Counted from the first letter of the stretch, positions 9,421 to 19,482 are shown. The stretch is DNA of 64,000 bases from Acetobacter sp. AN02 (GCF_029759835.1 NZ_JAJJND010000003.1:1-64000); one strand, 5' to 3'. Program-made: numbers and translations. The notes: generated by a model from the sequence alone, not told the origin.

Positions 9421-10116
9421 TTATCCCGCCTTCCCGTCGTTCAGGGTATTGAGCAGTGAACCGGCCCGTCCCCGCACACTCTGAGGCGCATTCATATCGT
9501 TCGTAAGACGCGTCAGACGTTTGCGTGCATCCGCGATGTGATTCTCGCGCAGATCAAGGATCGCGAGGCTCTCCGTGGCCAGGGCATCCCAAGGCTTGTC
9601 CTTGCCCGTCAGAATCATCAGACGCGACCGCAGCCGGGGAATATCACTCGAATCGATCTGCCACTGACACCAGAACAGCGCAGCTGCATCGCGCAGTCCC
9701 TGCTCCGCACTGCTGTCAGACGACACCTTATCCCACAGATCCAGCGCACCCTTCACGTCCCCGTGCCGCGCGGACAGAGACGCCGCCTGCATCCTCGCCA
9801 TCACTGCAATGCCATGAGGTGCGGACCCGGCCAGGGATTTCAGCGAATTCAGCCCGGCCTGCTCGTCCTGCGTCAGCGGCACGTCCTCAGCTTTTGATCC
9901 GACCGCTGTCTCCGTGATCCGGACATCCTTCATATAAACAGCCGAGGCCGCAGCAACCGTCTTATTCTCGCGGGACACATGGTATTCCCACGCCCCTGCA
10001 CAGCCGAGGACCACAACAAGACCGGCTCCGGCCACCCAGGCCCAGCGCCGTGCGGCACTACGGATCCGCTCAGCCCGGATATCCTCATTCACCTCGTCGA
10101 AAAGATCTGTCGCCAC
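9421..10116 (-). CDS. YfgM-like tetratricopeptide membrane protein
   Basis: 231 residues. Starts with the family's DLFDEVNEDIRAER helix, then one membrane segment (WAWVAGAGLVVVLGCAGAW) and an alpha-helical TPR-like domain rich in Ala/Leu outside the membrane. YfgM partners the SecYEG translocon with PpiD in E. coli and hands proteins to periplasmic chaperones; the same role is inferred here. First gene of the yfgM-bamB-der operon. The 165 bases upstream (10117-10281) hold no gene I can support. Confidence 0.8.
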   Translation of the reverse strand: MATDLFDEVNEDIRAERIRSAARRWAWVAGAGLVVVLGCAGAWEYHVSRENKTVAAASAVYMKDVRITETAVGSKAEDVPLTQDEQAGLNSLKSLAGSAPHGIAVMARMQAASLSARHGDVKGALDLWDKVSSDSSAEQGLRDAAALFWCQWQIDSSDIPRLRSRLMILTGKDKPWDALATESLAILDLRENHIADARKRLTRLTNDMNAPQSVRGRAGSLLNTLNDGKAG

Positions 10117-10281
10117 TGCGCGCGCCTCTGTTGTCTCCGCCCGCTTGTCTCACCGCTCAGGCAACGGCACAAGCCCGGATATACCCCTTAAAGGACAGGG
10201 ATTTCCTCGTGAGGGGACCATACAGAGCACACACCCTGCGGGCAAACAGGATCATACCGGAAAACAGCCGGAAAATCCGCC

Positions 10282-10793
10282 TCAGATCGGCTGATATCCC
10301 TGCCAGCACGCCCGGAATGCCTCTCCGGTCCCGCCCCCGGGCACCAGATGGACATAGGAGGGCCCCACCTGATCAAGCAGCAGGCAGCCATCCGCATCCG
10401 CCGTGATCTCCCGCAGATTGTCCCGGTGCCGTTTGTAAAGCCCCTGAAGAAACTCCGCCTTGGCCCTGGCCTTTGCCTCCTCAGCCGTCCGGGCAACGAG
10501 GAAAACATTCGCATGTTCCTCCCCCAGATTTCCGTCGGCATAGGCTCCGAGATTGACGAACCACAGCTTCATTTCCCCGGCCGGAGGCTGGTCCGAAAGC
10601 GTTATTCCGTATCCGTCCGCCTGCTCCAGCACGCCCCAGCCATCGATATGCAGGGACTCACGCGTCCCGAACCAGCGTTCCGCCAGCCGGGGCCAGGCAT
10701 CTTCCGGACGTTCCGCCACGGCAAACTGAATGTCATGCACCTCAACATTCGCCCCCGGTGCAGACCCGCCAAGACAGAAGACGAACAGCTTCT

Positions 10794-10797
<4 letters not shown>
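10282..10797 (-). CDS. DUF1543-domain protein
   Basis: 171 residues, soluble. The opening [22 protein letters not shown]-type segment and the later WFG...LHIDGW region are characteristic of the DUF1543 family, whose function is unknown. Its start overlaps the stop of the flavin oxidoreductase by 4 bases (ATGA), so the two are translationally coupled. Nothing in the sequence points to an active site. Confidence refers to the family call, not to a function. Confidence 0.75.
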
Positions 10798-11804
<1,007 letters not shown>

Positions 11805-11880
11805 GTCCGGAATTTCACAGGATTACAGCCGGATCGTCCACCCCCCTTTTCAACCCGGCCGTAACAGCTCCTGAAAAAGA

Positions 11881-11910
11881 AAAACCCGCCTTCCGAAGAA
11901 GAGCGGGTTT
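11881..11910 (-). terminator. Rho-independent terminator of the holin-like gene
   Basis: AAACCCGC (11882-11889) pairs with GCGGGTTT (11903-11910). Read on the minus strand, the stem is followed by a T-rich tract (TTTTTCTTTTT), so it ends the minus-strand gene at 11938-12354. Confidence 0.85.
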
Positions 11911-11937
11911 CCCGTAACACGTGCCTGACCGGACGGA

Positions 11938-12354
11938 TCAGCGCTTCTTGCGACCGAATGTCCGGTTCCACAGAGCCTGACCGATTGGCCCGGCAATCAG
12001 CGTGGTCAGCGTGCCGAACGTCAGAGCCTGACGCAGCTCGGCACGGCTGCGGTCCAGCCGGATGATCGCATCCAGCTCGCCCGGGCGGATAAAGGAGCGA
12101 CGACCGAGGAAGGCAAAAAACAGGACCATCAGAATATCAAGACCGAACACGGCCAGCGGAGCCGCAACCGGTCCGAGGCCAAATTCGTAGCGGAACAGAG
12201 CCCACACAAGGAAGTGCCCCGTAATCACGGAAAAAAATCCGAACACAGCAGCCACGACAAGGAACGCCACCTGGCGACCGATTCTCGCAGCCCTGAATTT
12301 CAGAAGTTCACCCTGAGCCCCGAGCGTGCTCTGCCCTGCTTCAATAATACGCAT
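11938..12354 (-). CDS. Phage-holin-superfamily (YqjE-like) membrane protein
   Basis: 138 residues. Two hydrophobic hairpins are visible (residues about 28-50 and 62-84), with an Arg-rich helix on each side; the C terminus ends GRKKR. This matches the Phage_holin_3_6/YqjE group of small inner-membrane proteins, which are chromosomal and not lysis proteins. It lies downstream of a DUF883 protein on the same strand, as in the E. coli yqjCDE operon, where the pair is linked to stationary phase and envelope stress. Function here is inferred from that association. Confidence 0.7.
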   Translation of the reverse strand: MRIIEAGQSTLGAQGELLKFRAARIGRQVAFLVVAAVFGFFSVITGHFLVWALFRYEFGLGPVAAPLAVFGLDILMVLFFAFLGRRSFIRPGELDAIIRLDRSRAELRQALTFGTLTTLIAGPIGQALWNRTFGRKKR

Positions 12355-12399
12355 ATGACCCGTTCTTCGTTCTGCTCTGCGACCCTTCGCCCCACCGAC

Positions 12400-12690
12400 T
12401 CAGCGCGTCAGACGCCCGGCCACAAAGCCGATAACAGCGGAAAGGGCAATCGACAGAAGCGGTTTCTTCACAACTTTCGTCGAGACATTCTTCGCCTGAG
12501 TGTCAGCCACTTCGCGCGCATTGGCAACAGCTTCCGTCGCTTTTGCAGCCGCGTCATCCAGACCGGTGGCAACATGCGTGGAGAGGAATTTCTCGAACTG
12601 AGAACGCAGGGCCTCGAAATCATCCTTCGCAGAGGACACTGCGCCTTCAGCCTTGTTCTTCACGTCTTTTTTGATTTTATCTGCCGACAT
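12400..12690 (-). CDS. DUF883 (YqjD/ElaB-like) membrane-anchored helical protein
   Basis: 96 residues. A long amphipathic helix rich in Lys, Ala and Glu (DKIKKDVKNKAEGAVSSAKD...) is followed by a C-terminal membrane helix with a glycine motif (IALSAVIGFVAGRLTR). This is the layout of ElaB/YqjD proteins, C-tail-anchored proteins that bind stationary-phase ribosomes in E. coli. ATG 12690 has an AAGGGA element at a usable distance; an upstream ATG at 12747 would add 19 residues that read through a perfect hairpin and is less likely. Confidence 0.75.
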   Translation of the reverse strand: MSADKIKKDVKNKAEGAVSSAKDDFEALRSQFEKFLSTHVATGLDDAAAKATEAVANAREVADTQAKNVSTKVVKKPLLSIALSAVIGFVAGRLTR

Positions 12691-12717
12691 CGAAAGAAAT
12701 TCCCTTTTCTGCGATAT

Positions 12718-12783
12718 GGAACCGGGACACCCCGGTCCCGGTTCCATTACAAAGCTTAACCTGGAACCCGGCCTGTGGTTCCA
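12718..12783. promoter_or_regulatory. Tandem palindromes in the divergent region before the ABC-like operon
   Basis: GGAACCGGGAC (12718-12728) pairs perfectly with GTCCCGGTTCC (12735-12745). A second inverted repeat, TGGAACC (12762-12768) and GGTTCCA (12777-12783), shares the GGAACC core and runs into the ATG at 12783. The four half-sites lie between two divergent genes. They could be an operator, or leader hairpins that mask the start codon. Confidence 0.5.
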
Positions 12784-13859
12784 TGCATCCTATGCATCAC
12801 TCCCCCGGCTCTTCTGCAATTCCCGCACAGCTCTTCAGCAGCAGCCTGTTCCCCGAGGCAACCGGCCTGACACGGCTGCGTCTGCAGCCCGGACACTGCC
12901 TCGCCCTGATCGGGCCGGGAGGACCTGACACCCTGATGCAGGACATTCTCTCCGGCTTCCTCAGCAGCCCCCCGATGCAGGAACAGGCACGGAAAACCAT
13001 CCTGGTCAGCGCCGCGCTCCCGCTCCTTCCCTCCCTGACGATACGTGAAAACATCGCCCTGCCCCTGCGCGGCACGGCAACGGAACGGCGCAGCCGCGTG
13101 AGTCACTCTCTCGCCCTGACCGGACTGGACTCTGCAGCAGACCTGAAACCGGCAGACCTGCCGCCCTCATCCCGGCTTCTGGCCACCTGCGCCCGCGCCC
13201 TTGCCTGTTCTCCGGCCATGATCGTGCTCAATACACCCTTTGCCGGAATGGATTTCACGACCCGGCATGATCTCTGCGCACGGCTGGACCGCCTGCGTCA
13301 GGCCTGCGGAGTCAGCCTGCTCCTCCTGACGGGAGAACGCGACGAAGCCCTGCTTCTGGGACAGAGAATCGGGATTCTCTCGCATGACACACTGCTGCAG
13401 GAAGGCACCGCCGAAGAGCTGTTCAACCGCCCGGACTCCGCCGCTGTCGCAACAGGCTTCGGAGAAGCCAATCTGCTGAGGGGGATCGTCCTCGACACAG
13501 AGGACGACATCGCCCGCATCCGCCTTGCCGCCGGTCCTGAAGTCGAAGCCATCGCTACGCCCGGACTGCAGCCCGGACAGCTGGCTGATCTCTGTATCCG
13601 CCCGGGCCGCATAACGCCGGTCTTCGTCTCCGGCACAGATGACGACCCGGATGAGGGCAGTCTGCCCGCCGTGCTGACCGGGGCACGGATGCTCCCGGAC
13701 GTGCTGCGCCTGCGTTTCCGCCTGCCCGACGGCACGGAGGTGATCGCCGATCGCCCCGCCCTTCTCAGCACCCGCGGATTTGATCCCGGACGGCGGGCAC
13801 GGCTCGCCTGGCAGACCGGAGCAGCCTCGGCCTTCCCGTCAGGGACCGATCAGGGCTAA
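12783..13859 (+). CDS. ABC-transporter ATPase-like protein lacking all catalytic motifs
   Basis: 358 residues with the order of a PotA/FbpC-type importer ATPase, but each ATP-handling motif is gone. Walker A reads GPGGPDTLM (44-52) in place of GPSGxGKST. The Q-loop has no Gln (LVSAALPLLPSLTI). The signature LSGGQ is LPPSS (126-130). Walker B is MIVLNTP, so Asp and Glu are Asn150 and Thr151. The switch His is Gly184 (LTGERDEAL). The C-terminal half keeps TOBE-like beta segments. The frame is intact, which argues for selection on a non-ATPase role. No good ribosome site precedes ATG 12783; ATG 12792 is an alternative. First of three co-directional genes. Confidence 0.8.
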   Translation: MHPMHHSPGSSAIPAQLFSSSLFPEATGLTRLRLQPGHCLALIGPGGPDTLMQDILSGFLSSPPMQEQARKTILVSAALPLLPSLTIRENIALPLRGTATERRSRVSHSLALTGLDSAADLKPADLPPSSRLLATCARALACSPAMIVLNTPFAGMDFTTRHDLCARLDRLRQACGVSLLLLTGERDEALLLGQRIGILSHDTLLQEGTAEELFNRPDSAAVATGFGEANLLRGIVLDTEDDIARIRLAAGPEVEAIATPGLQPGQLADLCIRPGRITPVFVSGTDDDPDEGSLPAVLTGARMLPDVLRLRFRLPDGTEVIADRPALLSTRGFDPGRRARLAWQTGAASAFPSGTDQG

Positions 13860-13901
13860 ACTCCTGCCCGCAACCGTAACAGACCGGAGTTCCGCCCGCC
13901 G

Positions 13902-14978
13902 ATGATATCCGCTTCCAGATCATATCTTTCCCGCCTTTACGGCAGGAGAGCGCGGATTTTCACAGGCCGGATTCCCACAGGCTCAGCCCTGTCTGCCCTG
14001 CTGTTCGGTATCGGACTGGCCTGCTCGTCCTCAGCCGCCGCCACACGCACCGCTCCGCACTCAAAACATCCCTCATCCGTTGTGGTCGCCACGACGGGCG
14101 GCGTGATCGGCGCAGCCCAGCAGACCGCCCTGTGGAACGCCTGGCGGAAACAGTCGCACAACCGTCTGCGCGTGGTCACATGGGACAGCAGCCTGCCGGA
14201 GCTGGAAAAAAATCTGCATGGCGGGGAAAAATCAGCCTGGTCCCTCGTAATGGCCGAAGGAAGTCTGCTGCAGTTCGGATGTGATCAGGGATGGTTTGCC
14301 CCGGAAAGCCCCGATGCAAAGTGCGGCGTCCCCGCCCTGTCATCAGATACGGCGCTGACCTGGGACCGGACGCGCCTTGAAACGGAACCGGACTGGCGCA
14401 AATTCTGGGACGTCGCCCAGCACCCCGGCAAACGCGGGCTGAGACGCGATCCTCGCACCACGCTTGAAATCGCCCTTCTGTCCGATGGCGTGGCCCCCGC
14501 CGATATCTACCGCGTGCTGGGTACGGAAAGAGGTCTGGACCGCGCTTTCCGCAGACTGTCCCAGATCCGGCCCTATATCGTCTGGTGGAAAACACCCGAT
14601 GAGGCCACGCGCATTCTCCGCTCAGGTGCCGTCTTCATGGCCGCCGTCCCCGTTACAGACGCGCGTGCCCTGATCGCCTCACGCGGCGGAAAGAAATTCT
14701 CTCTCTCATCCGCTCCGACGCTCAGGGAAAAATTCGGCTGGGCCATCCCGGTCAGAACCGACCAGACCGACGATACCACACCACCCGCCCAGGCACTTCT
14801 GACCTGGCTTTCAGCGTCGGAACAGACCTCCCGGCTCAGCAGCACACTGCCAGACAGCCCGAACGAAGACTCCCCGACACCCGCCTCCCGGCAGCAGATC
14901 ATTCCGCTGGACGAGACCTTCTGGGCCACACATCTGAAAACCATCGCCCCCCGCTTCGAGCAGTGGCTCAGCCCCTAA
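13902..14978 (+). CDS. PotD/Fe3+-type extracellular solute-binding protein-like
   Basis: 358 residues. A basic N terminus and a hydrophobic segment (GSALSALLFGIGLACSSSAAA) form a signal peptide. The first strand SVVVATTGGVIGAAQQTALW and the later VVWWKTPDEATRILRSGAVFMAAVP fit the two-lobed family-1 binding proteins that serve polyamine, opine and iron importers (compare 'xxxSWGGxxxxAQxxA'). It sits 42 bases after the degenerate ATPase. Because the cognate ATPase and permease appear non-functional, a classical import role is doubtful; it may scavenge, signal, or be on its way to loss. Confidence 0.75.
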   Translation: MISASRSYLSRLYGRRARIFTGRIPTGSALSALLFGIGLACSSSAAATRTAPHSKHPSSVVVATTGGVIGAAQQTALWNAWRKQSHNRLRVVTWDSSLPELEKNLHGGEKSAWSLVMAEGSLLQFGCDQGWFAPESPDAKCGVPALSSDTALTWDRTRLETEPDWRKFWDVAQHPGKRGLRRDPRTTLEIALLSDGVAPADIYRVLGTERGLDRAFRRLSQIRPYIVWWKTPDEATRILRSGAVFMAAVPVTDARALIASRGGKKFSLSSAPTLREKFGWAIPVRTDQTDDTTPPAQALLTWLSASEQTSRLSSTLPDSPNEDSPTPASRQQIIPLDETFWATHLKTIAPRFEQWLSP

Positions 14979-14982
14979 TCCC

Positions 14983-15426
14983 GTGGCATTCCTGCTGACC
15001 CCAGCCCTACTGCACACGGTCCTGACAGCGCTGACAACGCTCGCTCTGTCGGCCGCCCTCTCCTGCCGGCCCGGCGCACTGCGCTTTCATACGCTGCTTG
15101 CCGCACTGGCCGCGCCCTGCCTGCTTGTCGCAGCAGCTCTGCCCGCCCTGTGCCATGCGCCCTTCCCCATGCTGCATGGAACGTGGCTGCCATGGTTCCT
15201 CTCAGCCATCAGAGGACTACTGCTCACACCGCTGATCAGCATGTTCATGCTCAGCGGCGTGACACGCCTCACTCCGGGGCTTCTGACAACAATCCGCTAT
15301 TTTTCACTCAGCCCGATAACAGCCCTGCGCACGGTCTGGCTGCCGCTTCCGGGGCCGTTCTTCCTGGCAGCAATCCTGGCCGCCTTCCTTCTGTCAGCTG
15401 GTATGGCGGTAATGCCCGTCCTCTGA
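14983..15426 (+). CDS. Small membrane protein resembling the C-terminal half of an ABC permease
   Basis: 147 residues with about four hydrophobic segments. Near the C terminus, SPITALRTVWLPLPGPFFLA followed by AILAAFLLSAGM aligns by eye with the MetI-type permease coupling loop and last helices (EAA...GASPxxxFxxVxLP...AxLLAFxxS), but the EAA-x3-G element itself is missing (TIRYFSL). Normal permeases have 250 or more residues. Start GTG 14983 is 4 bases after the binding-protein stop and has no clear ribosome site. It seems to be the remnant or a repurposed part of the transport partner in this trio. Confidence 0.6.
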   Translation: MAFLLTPALLHTVLTALTTLALSAALSCRPGALRFHTLLAALAAPCLLVAAALPALCHAPFPMLHGTWLPWFLSAIRGLLLTPLISMFMLSGVTRLTPGLLTTIRYFSLSPITALRTVWLPLPGPFFLAAILAAFLLSAGMAVMPVL

Positions 15427-15443
15427 GAAACATTGTTTCTCAG
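15423..15443. terminator. Perfect hairpin between convergent genes
   Basis: CTGAGAAAC (15423-15431) and GTTTCTCAG (15435-15443) pair perfectly with a 3-base loop and overlap both stop codons. There is no U-tract on either strand, so efficiency as an intrinsic terminator is uncertain. Confidence 0.5.
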
Positions 15444-17053
15444 AAGAAAATCATCGCTCCAGCAGACACCGTATTATCCGTCGCACGCCCCGGACGATGC
15501 GCCGCAGACTCACTGTGCGCGAATTCCGTCGCAAGCGTCAGCCAGTCATTTACGGAGTAATACAGCGCGCCGACTTCGGATTCATTCCGGCGTACCAGAC
15601 TCGGTGTATTCTCACCCGGCGCCTGATAAAGATTGCTCTGACCATAGCTTCCCGCCAGACGCAGCTTCTTCATGATCGTATAGGACAGCTGCAGGTAATA
15701 TCCCTCGGAATTACGCTTGCGTCCGTTATCGGCAATGCCGTCAAACAGAAGACCCGTCGTCCCCAGACCGCTGCCATAATAATAATAGGCAACCGCCTGA
15801 AAATCTCTCCAGTCCAGCTTCGCCCCGACCTCTCCGGCCTCGGCCATCCGGCTCGTCTTGCTGTTCTCTCCCAGCCGTGCGGAAGACAAAGGCCCGCTGT
15901 TCTGAATGAACAGCCCCGTCCAGATATGGCCCTTGAAGTCACCAGCCTTGAAGTCATAGGTCGCCTTGGCCTGCACCATCGGGCTGTTATGATTGGTGCT
16001 CGTCGCAGACAGGCCGCCACCGGCATAATTATACTGATCCAGCGGTTGAAAAATTCCGACAGAACCCTGCAGACCGGCAAATTTCGGAGACGTATAGGAA
16101 ATCTGCGGAATCCAGTCCGCATAGACATAACCGAAACCAATACGCCCGAATGAGGTATTGCCCGGATCGGTCACCGTTCCCGGACTGCCGACACCCAGCA
16201 GGGTCATATCGTTGAGAATCGCATCCGAACCGAACAGCGCAATATCGCGACCGATCTTGAACGTCCCGTATTTCTCATTCCCGGCAGTAAAGTAAACCTG
16301 ACGGAAATCGATCCCCGGCGTTCCCAGACCGACGGAACTTCCGCCGGTATTGGCATTGAATGCTCCGGGCTTGTTGTTGTTCAGACCCGGATACATGCCA
16401 AACACCACCTGCATGTCCACACCCTCCTGGGTCGTGGATATCTTGGTGATCAGCGCCGCAGGAAGCAGGCCGTTACGGACGCCGGAATTATCAAACCCCG
16501 AAGAGCCGGAGGAAATACCACCGGCTACCGCAGCACCGCGTCCGGGGCTGTTATAGGAATAAAATCCGTTCACGAACCCGGACAGGTTGATATCGATCGC
16601 ACCGGCATGGAACGTCAGCCCCTTGCCCGGAACATATTTCGCCACGCGGACAATACTCGCGCTGCGCATCTCCGCCTCGGCAGACCGCATGGAGGCCTCG
16701 GCAGACCGTGCCGCAACCTCAGCCCGCACCGCAGAGGCCTCAGCCTCCATATCCACGGTATCCGGTGCCCGGGGAACATACTGATAACGAACGGAATGCC
16801 CCCGGCGCGCCGCATCGTCCGCCCGCTCGGCCTCGCGCACATGCTTCACATGCCGGGAATGCAGCATGCTGTATTCACTCTGCGTCAGACTGCCCTTGGC
16901 ACGCAGAAGATCCAGAAGATCATTGTAATCATCCGCCCGTGCTGCAGGAACTGCAGTCACGCTCATCCCGGCCATAATCAGAAGGGGGGCCGTGCAACGC
17001 CCGCGACGCTTCCCGAAAGTCCGGCCTCCGAATTCAGTCACTTGTGTGTTCAT
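15440..17053 (-). CDS. Outer-membrane porin
   Basis: 537 residues from ATG 17053: a basic, longish signal peptide ending PAARA|DDYND, then a helical region with Ala/Glu/Arg repeats (AEASAVRAEVAARSAEAS) that probably forms a periplasmic coiled coil, then a barrel. Barrel signs are alternating aromatic and hydrophobic strands (INLSGFVNGFYSYN, FGRIGFGYVYADWIPQISY) and the terminal strand ending in MIFF with a C-terminal Phe. This is the alphaproteobacterial porin type with N-terminal coiled coil. The frame is open to 17290, with in-frame ATGs at 17092 and 17107, so the start is not settled. Substrate unknown. Confidence 0.88.
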   Translation of the reverse strand: MNTQVTEFGGRTFGKRRGRCTAPLLIMAGMSVTAVPAARADDYNDLLDLLRAKGSLTQSEYSMLHSRHVKHVREAERADDAARRGHSVRYQYVPRAPDTVDMEAEASAVRAEVAARSAEASMRSAEAEMRSASIVRVAKYVPGKGLTFHAGAIDINLSGFVNGFYSYNSPGRGAAVAGGISSGSSGFDNSGVRNGLLPAALITKISTTQEGVDMQVVFGMYPGLNNNKPGAFNANTGGSSVGLGTPGIDFRQVYFTAGNEKYGTFKIGRDIALFGSDAILNDMTLLGVGSPGTVTDPGNTSFGRIGFGYVYADWIPQISYTSPKFAGLQGSVGIFQPLDQYNYAGGGLSATSTNHNSPMVQAKATYDFKAGDFKGHIWTGLFIQNSGPLSSARLGENSKTSRMAEAGEVGAKLDWRDFQAVAYYYYGSGLGTTGLLFDGIADNGRKRNSEGYYLQLSYTIMKKLRLAGSYGQSNLYQAPGENTPSLVRRNESEVGALYYSVNDWLTLATEFAHSESAAHRPGRATDNTVSAGAMIFF

Positions 17054-17303
17054 CCCTTTACGCACGCAGCGAACCTGATTCGGGCCTCGCATCTGTAACT
17101 CTGACATAATCCAATAAAAGTTTGATAAACAATCCGCTCTGAAAACAATTCCGTCATGACGTAAAGTAAGGTCGGACGGGGCTTTTCCGCGGCCGGACAG
17201 ACGGAGCCGAAAAGACATGAAATTTTTTTCCCCGAGCCTGTTGCCAGATCGGAAAATCCCGCTATAAGTCGCGCCACACGGACGGTTCACGAAACAGTCC
17301 GAT

Positions 17304-17380
<77 letters not shown>

Positions 17381-17530
17381 CTCTGATATTATTCAGAAAA
17401 TCCTGAAAACTGAATCAGAACGCAGACAGCGCCAGAGCAAAGCCCGGCGCATGCGCGGTCCTCCAGACCATAATCACAGATATATCGTCAGACAGACCGG
17501 AAATACATGCGGGCACGACCCCGCATCCGT

Positions 17531-18208
17531 TCAGTCGTAGCGACGCAGAATCCCGGCGAGAAGTCCCTGTATTCTCAGCCGTTCCGCCGGAACGATTCGC
17601 GGCTCATACGCCGGATTGGCCGCCTCCAGAGCAATCGTATTACCTCGGCGACGAAGCCTCTTGAGCGTCACCTCGCTCTCATCAATCAGGGCAACAACGA
17701 TCTGTCCGTTCTCAGCCTGCTCAGCCTTACGGATGACGGCCGTATCCCCGTCCAGTATGCCCGCGCCGATCATGGAATCCCCCGACACCTCAAGCGCGTA
17801 GTGCTCTCCCCGCCCGATCAGGGAGAGAGGCACCTCAACCCGGGCCTGAGTGTCGCGCATCGCCTCAATCGGAACACCGGCAGCAATCCGCCCCCACAGA
17901 GGCAGACTGACGGACGCAGCCTCGGCAATATAAGCCGGCACGGCGGCCACAGGATCAGAGTGCCAGTCATCCGCCTGCACGCCCGGGCTCTGCCCGTCCG
18001 GCAGACGCAGCACCTCAAGCGCACGCGCCCGGTTATGCCGCCGTGAAAGAAATCCCCGCTCCTCAAGGCCGGAAATAAGCCGGTGAATACCGGATTTCGA
18101 TTTCAGGCCCAGGGCATCCTTCATCTCATCAAAGGACGGAGAAAAACCGGTCCCGCGCAGATGCGTATCGATAAACAGCAGGAGTTCATGCTGTTTTTTT
18201 GTAAGCAT
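17531..18208 (-). CDS. lexA: SOS repressor LexA
   Basis: 225 residues. An N-terminal winged helix ([20 protein letters not shown]) is joined to an S24 peptidase domain. The self-cleavage bond is Ala110-Gly111 (RIAAGVPIE), with Ser145 (GDSM) and Lys183 (VTLKRL) as the catalytic pair. RecA-stimulated cleavage lifts repression of DNA-repair genes. An alphaproteobacterial SOS box lies 43 bases upstream, showing autoregulation. moeA is just upstream on the same strand. Confidence 0.97.
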   Translation of the reverse strand: MLTKKQHELLLFIDTHLRGTGFSPSFDEMKDALGLKSKSGIHRLISGLEERGFLSRRHNRARALEVLRLPDGQSPGVQADDWHSDPVAAVPAYIAEAASVSLPLWGRIAAGVPIEAMRDTQARVEVPLSLIGRGEHYALEVSGDSMIGAGILDGDTAVIRKAEQAENGQIVVALIDESEVTLKRLRRRGNTIALEAANPAYEPRIVPAERLRIQGLLAGILRRYD

Positions 18209-18250
18209 CGATATATCCCGTCGCGGAAAATGAAACTGAAATCCCCTTTT

Positions 18251-18265
18251 GTTCTATTTTAGTTC
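18251..18265 (-). promoter_or_regulatory. SOS box (LexA operator) of lexA
   Basis: GTTC-TATTTTA-GTTC is an exact match to the direct-repeat operator GTTC-N7-GTTC known for alphaproteobacterial LexA. It lies between the moeA stop and the lexA start, where it would block lexA transcription. Confidence 0.85.
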
Positions 18266-18276
18266 ACCCAGTCAAG

Positions 18277-19482
18277 TCAGACACACCGCCCGTCCGGCCG
18301 CAATATCGGACACGGCATACCCTCCGGCAGCAGTTCCGCATGAGGCGGCCGCAGGATCAGGGCGTCACAGTCTGAAAGAGTCGCCATCATCGCCGAATCC
18401 TGACGCCCGAACGGAATCGCGGACAGAAGACCATCCTCCCCCCGCACCAGTCGCGCACGCAGATGATCGGCCCGCTCATCATTCGGCTGCAGATCAGCCC
18501 CCGCCCGCACCATCTCAGGCTCCGGCATGATCTGCGTGCACCCCGTCATCTTCCGCACGGCCGGGACCAGAAACTGCAGCCCGCACACGAACGCCGCCAC
18601 AGGATTACCCGGCACCCCCACAACCGGCATCCGTCCCAGCCTGCCGGACATCAGGGGCTTGCCCGGACGCATCGCAACCTTCCAGAAGTCCATGACCATT
18701 CCCGCCTCTTTCAGAGCGGTTTTCACAAGATCATAATCCCCCACGCTGGCCCCGCCGATCGTCACAAGAAGGTCCATCCCCTCCAGACCGGCCACCAGAC
18801 CGCGGATATCCTCCCGGTCATCCCGCGCCACGGGCAGCAGAACAGGATCGGCCCCGGCATCTTTCAGAAGCGCAGCCAGCATCACCCCGGCAGAGCCGAT
18901 GATCCCTCCTAGCTTTAACGCCTCGCCGGGCATCGATATCTCATCCCCCGTCGCGAGAATCGCCACACGAGGACGCCGCGCCACACGGACCCACGGCACG
19001 TTGCCCGCTGCCGCCAGCCCCACGGACCGCGCCTCAAGCCTGACGCCTGCCGGAACGAGAACGTCACCGGCAGAAAAATCCTGCCCTGCGCGCCGGATGA
19101 ACTGACCTGGCTTCACATCCTTAAGAATGCGGATCCTGTCTCCGGCCCGCTCCGTATTCTCCTGGATAACAACGGCATCGGCCCCCTCGGGCATCAGACT
19201 TCCCGTGAAAATCCGGATACATCCGCCGGACTCCACAGGACACGACACGGGATGACCGGCGGGAGACTCCGCACTCAGCCTCAGTTCCGCACCGGCATGC
19301 GCCTCCGCAGCGCGCACCGCATAGCCGTCCATGGATGAGACATCTCCCGGCGGATTGCTCAGTCGCGCACAGACGGGCGCAGCCGTAACACGGCCGGACG
19401 CCTCCGGAAGACTGACAAGCTCCTCTCCCGTGCCGGTCATGGTGTCGAGAATGCGCGCACGGGCCGCTGAAAGCTCCATCAT
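18277..19482 (-). CDS. moeA: Molybdopterin molybdenumtransferase MoeA
   Basis: 401 residues from ATG 19482, preceded by AGGAG at 11 bases. MoeA motifs in order: SMDGYAVR (domain II hinge), IRIFTGSLMPEGADAVVIQE, IRRAGQDF, then the MoCF domain with ATGDE and GGIIGSAG, TIGGASVGDYD, WKVAMRPGKPL and GVPGNPVAAFV. MoeA inserts molybdate into adenylated molybdopterin to complete the molybdenum cofactor. An upstream in-frame ATG at 19644 would add a tail that does not resemble MoeA. The next gene, lexA, is downstream but has its own operator. Confidence 0.96.
   Translation of the reverse strand: MMELSAARARILDTMTGTGEELVSLPEASGRVTAAPVCARLSNPPGDVSSMDGYAVRAAEAHAGAELRLSAESPAGHPVSCPVESGGCIRIFTGSLMPEGADAVVIQENTERAGDRIRILKDVKPGQFIRRAGQDFSAGDVLVPAGVRLEARSVGLAAAGNVPWVRVARRPRVAILATGDEISMPGEALKLGGIIGSAGVMLAALLKDAGADPVLLPVARDDREDIRGLVAGLEGMDLLVTIGGASVGDYDLVKTALKEAGMVMDFWKVAMRPGKPLMSGRLGRMPVVGVPGNPVAAFVCGLQFLVPAVRKMTGCTQIMPEPEMVRAGADLQPNDERADHLRARLVRGEDGLLSAIPFGRQDSAMMATLSDCDALILRPPHAELLPEGMPCPILRPDGRCV

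Noticed and set aside
11938-12354. Prophage lysis gene
   Set aside because: The holin-superfamily match is to chromosomal YqjE-like proteins next to DUF883; no phage genes are nearby.
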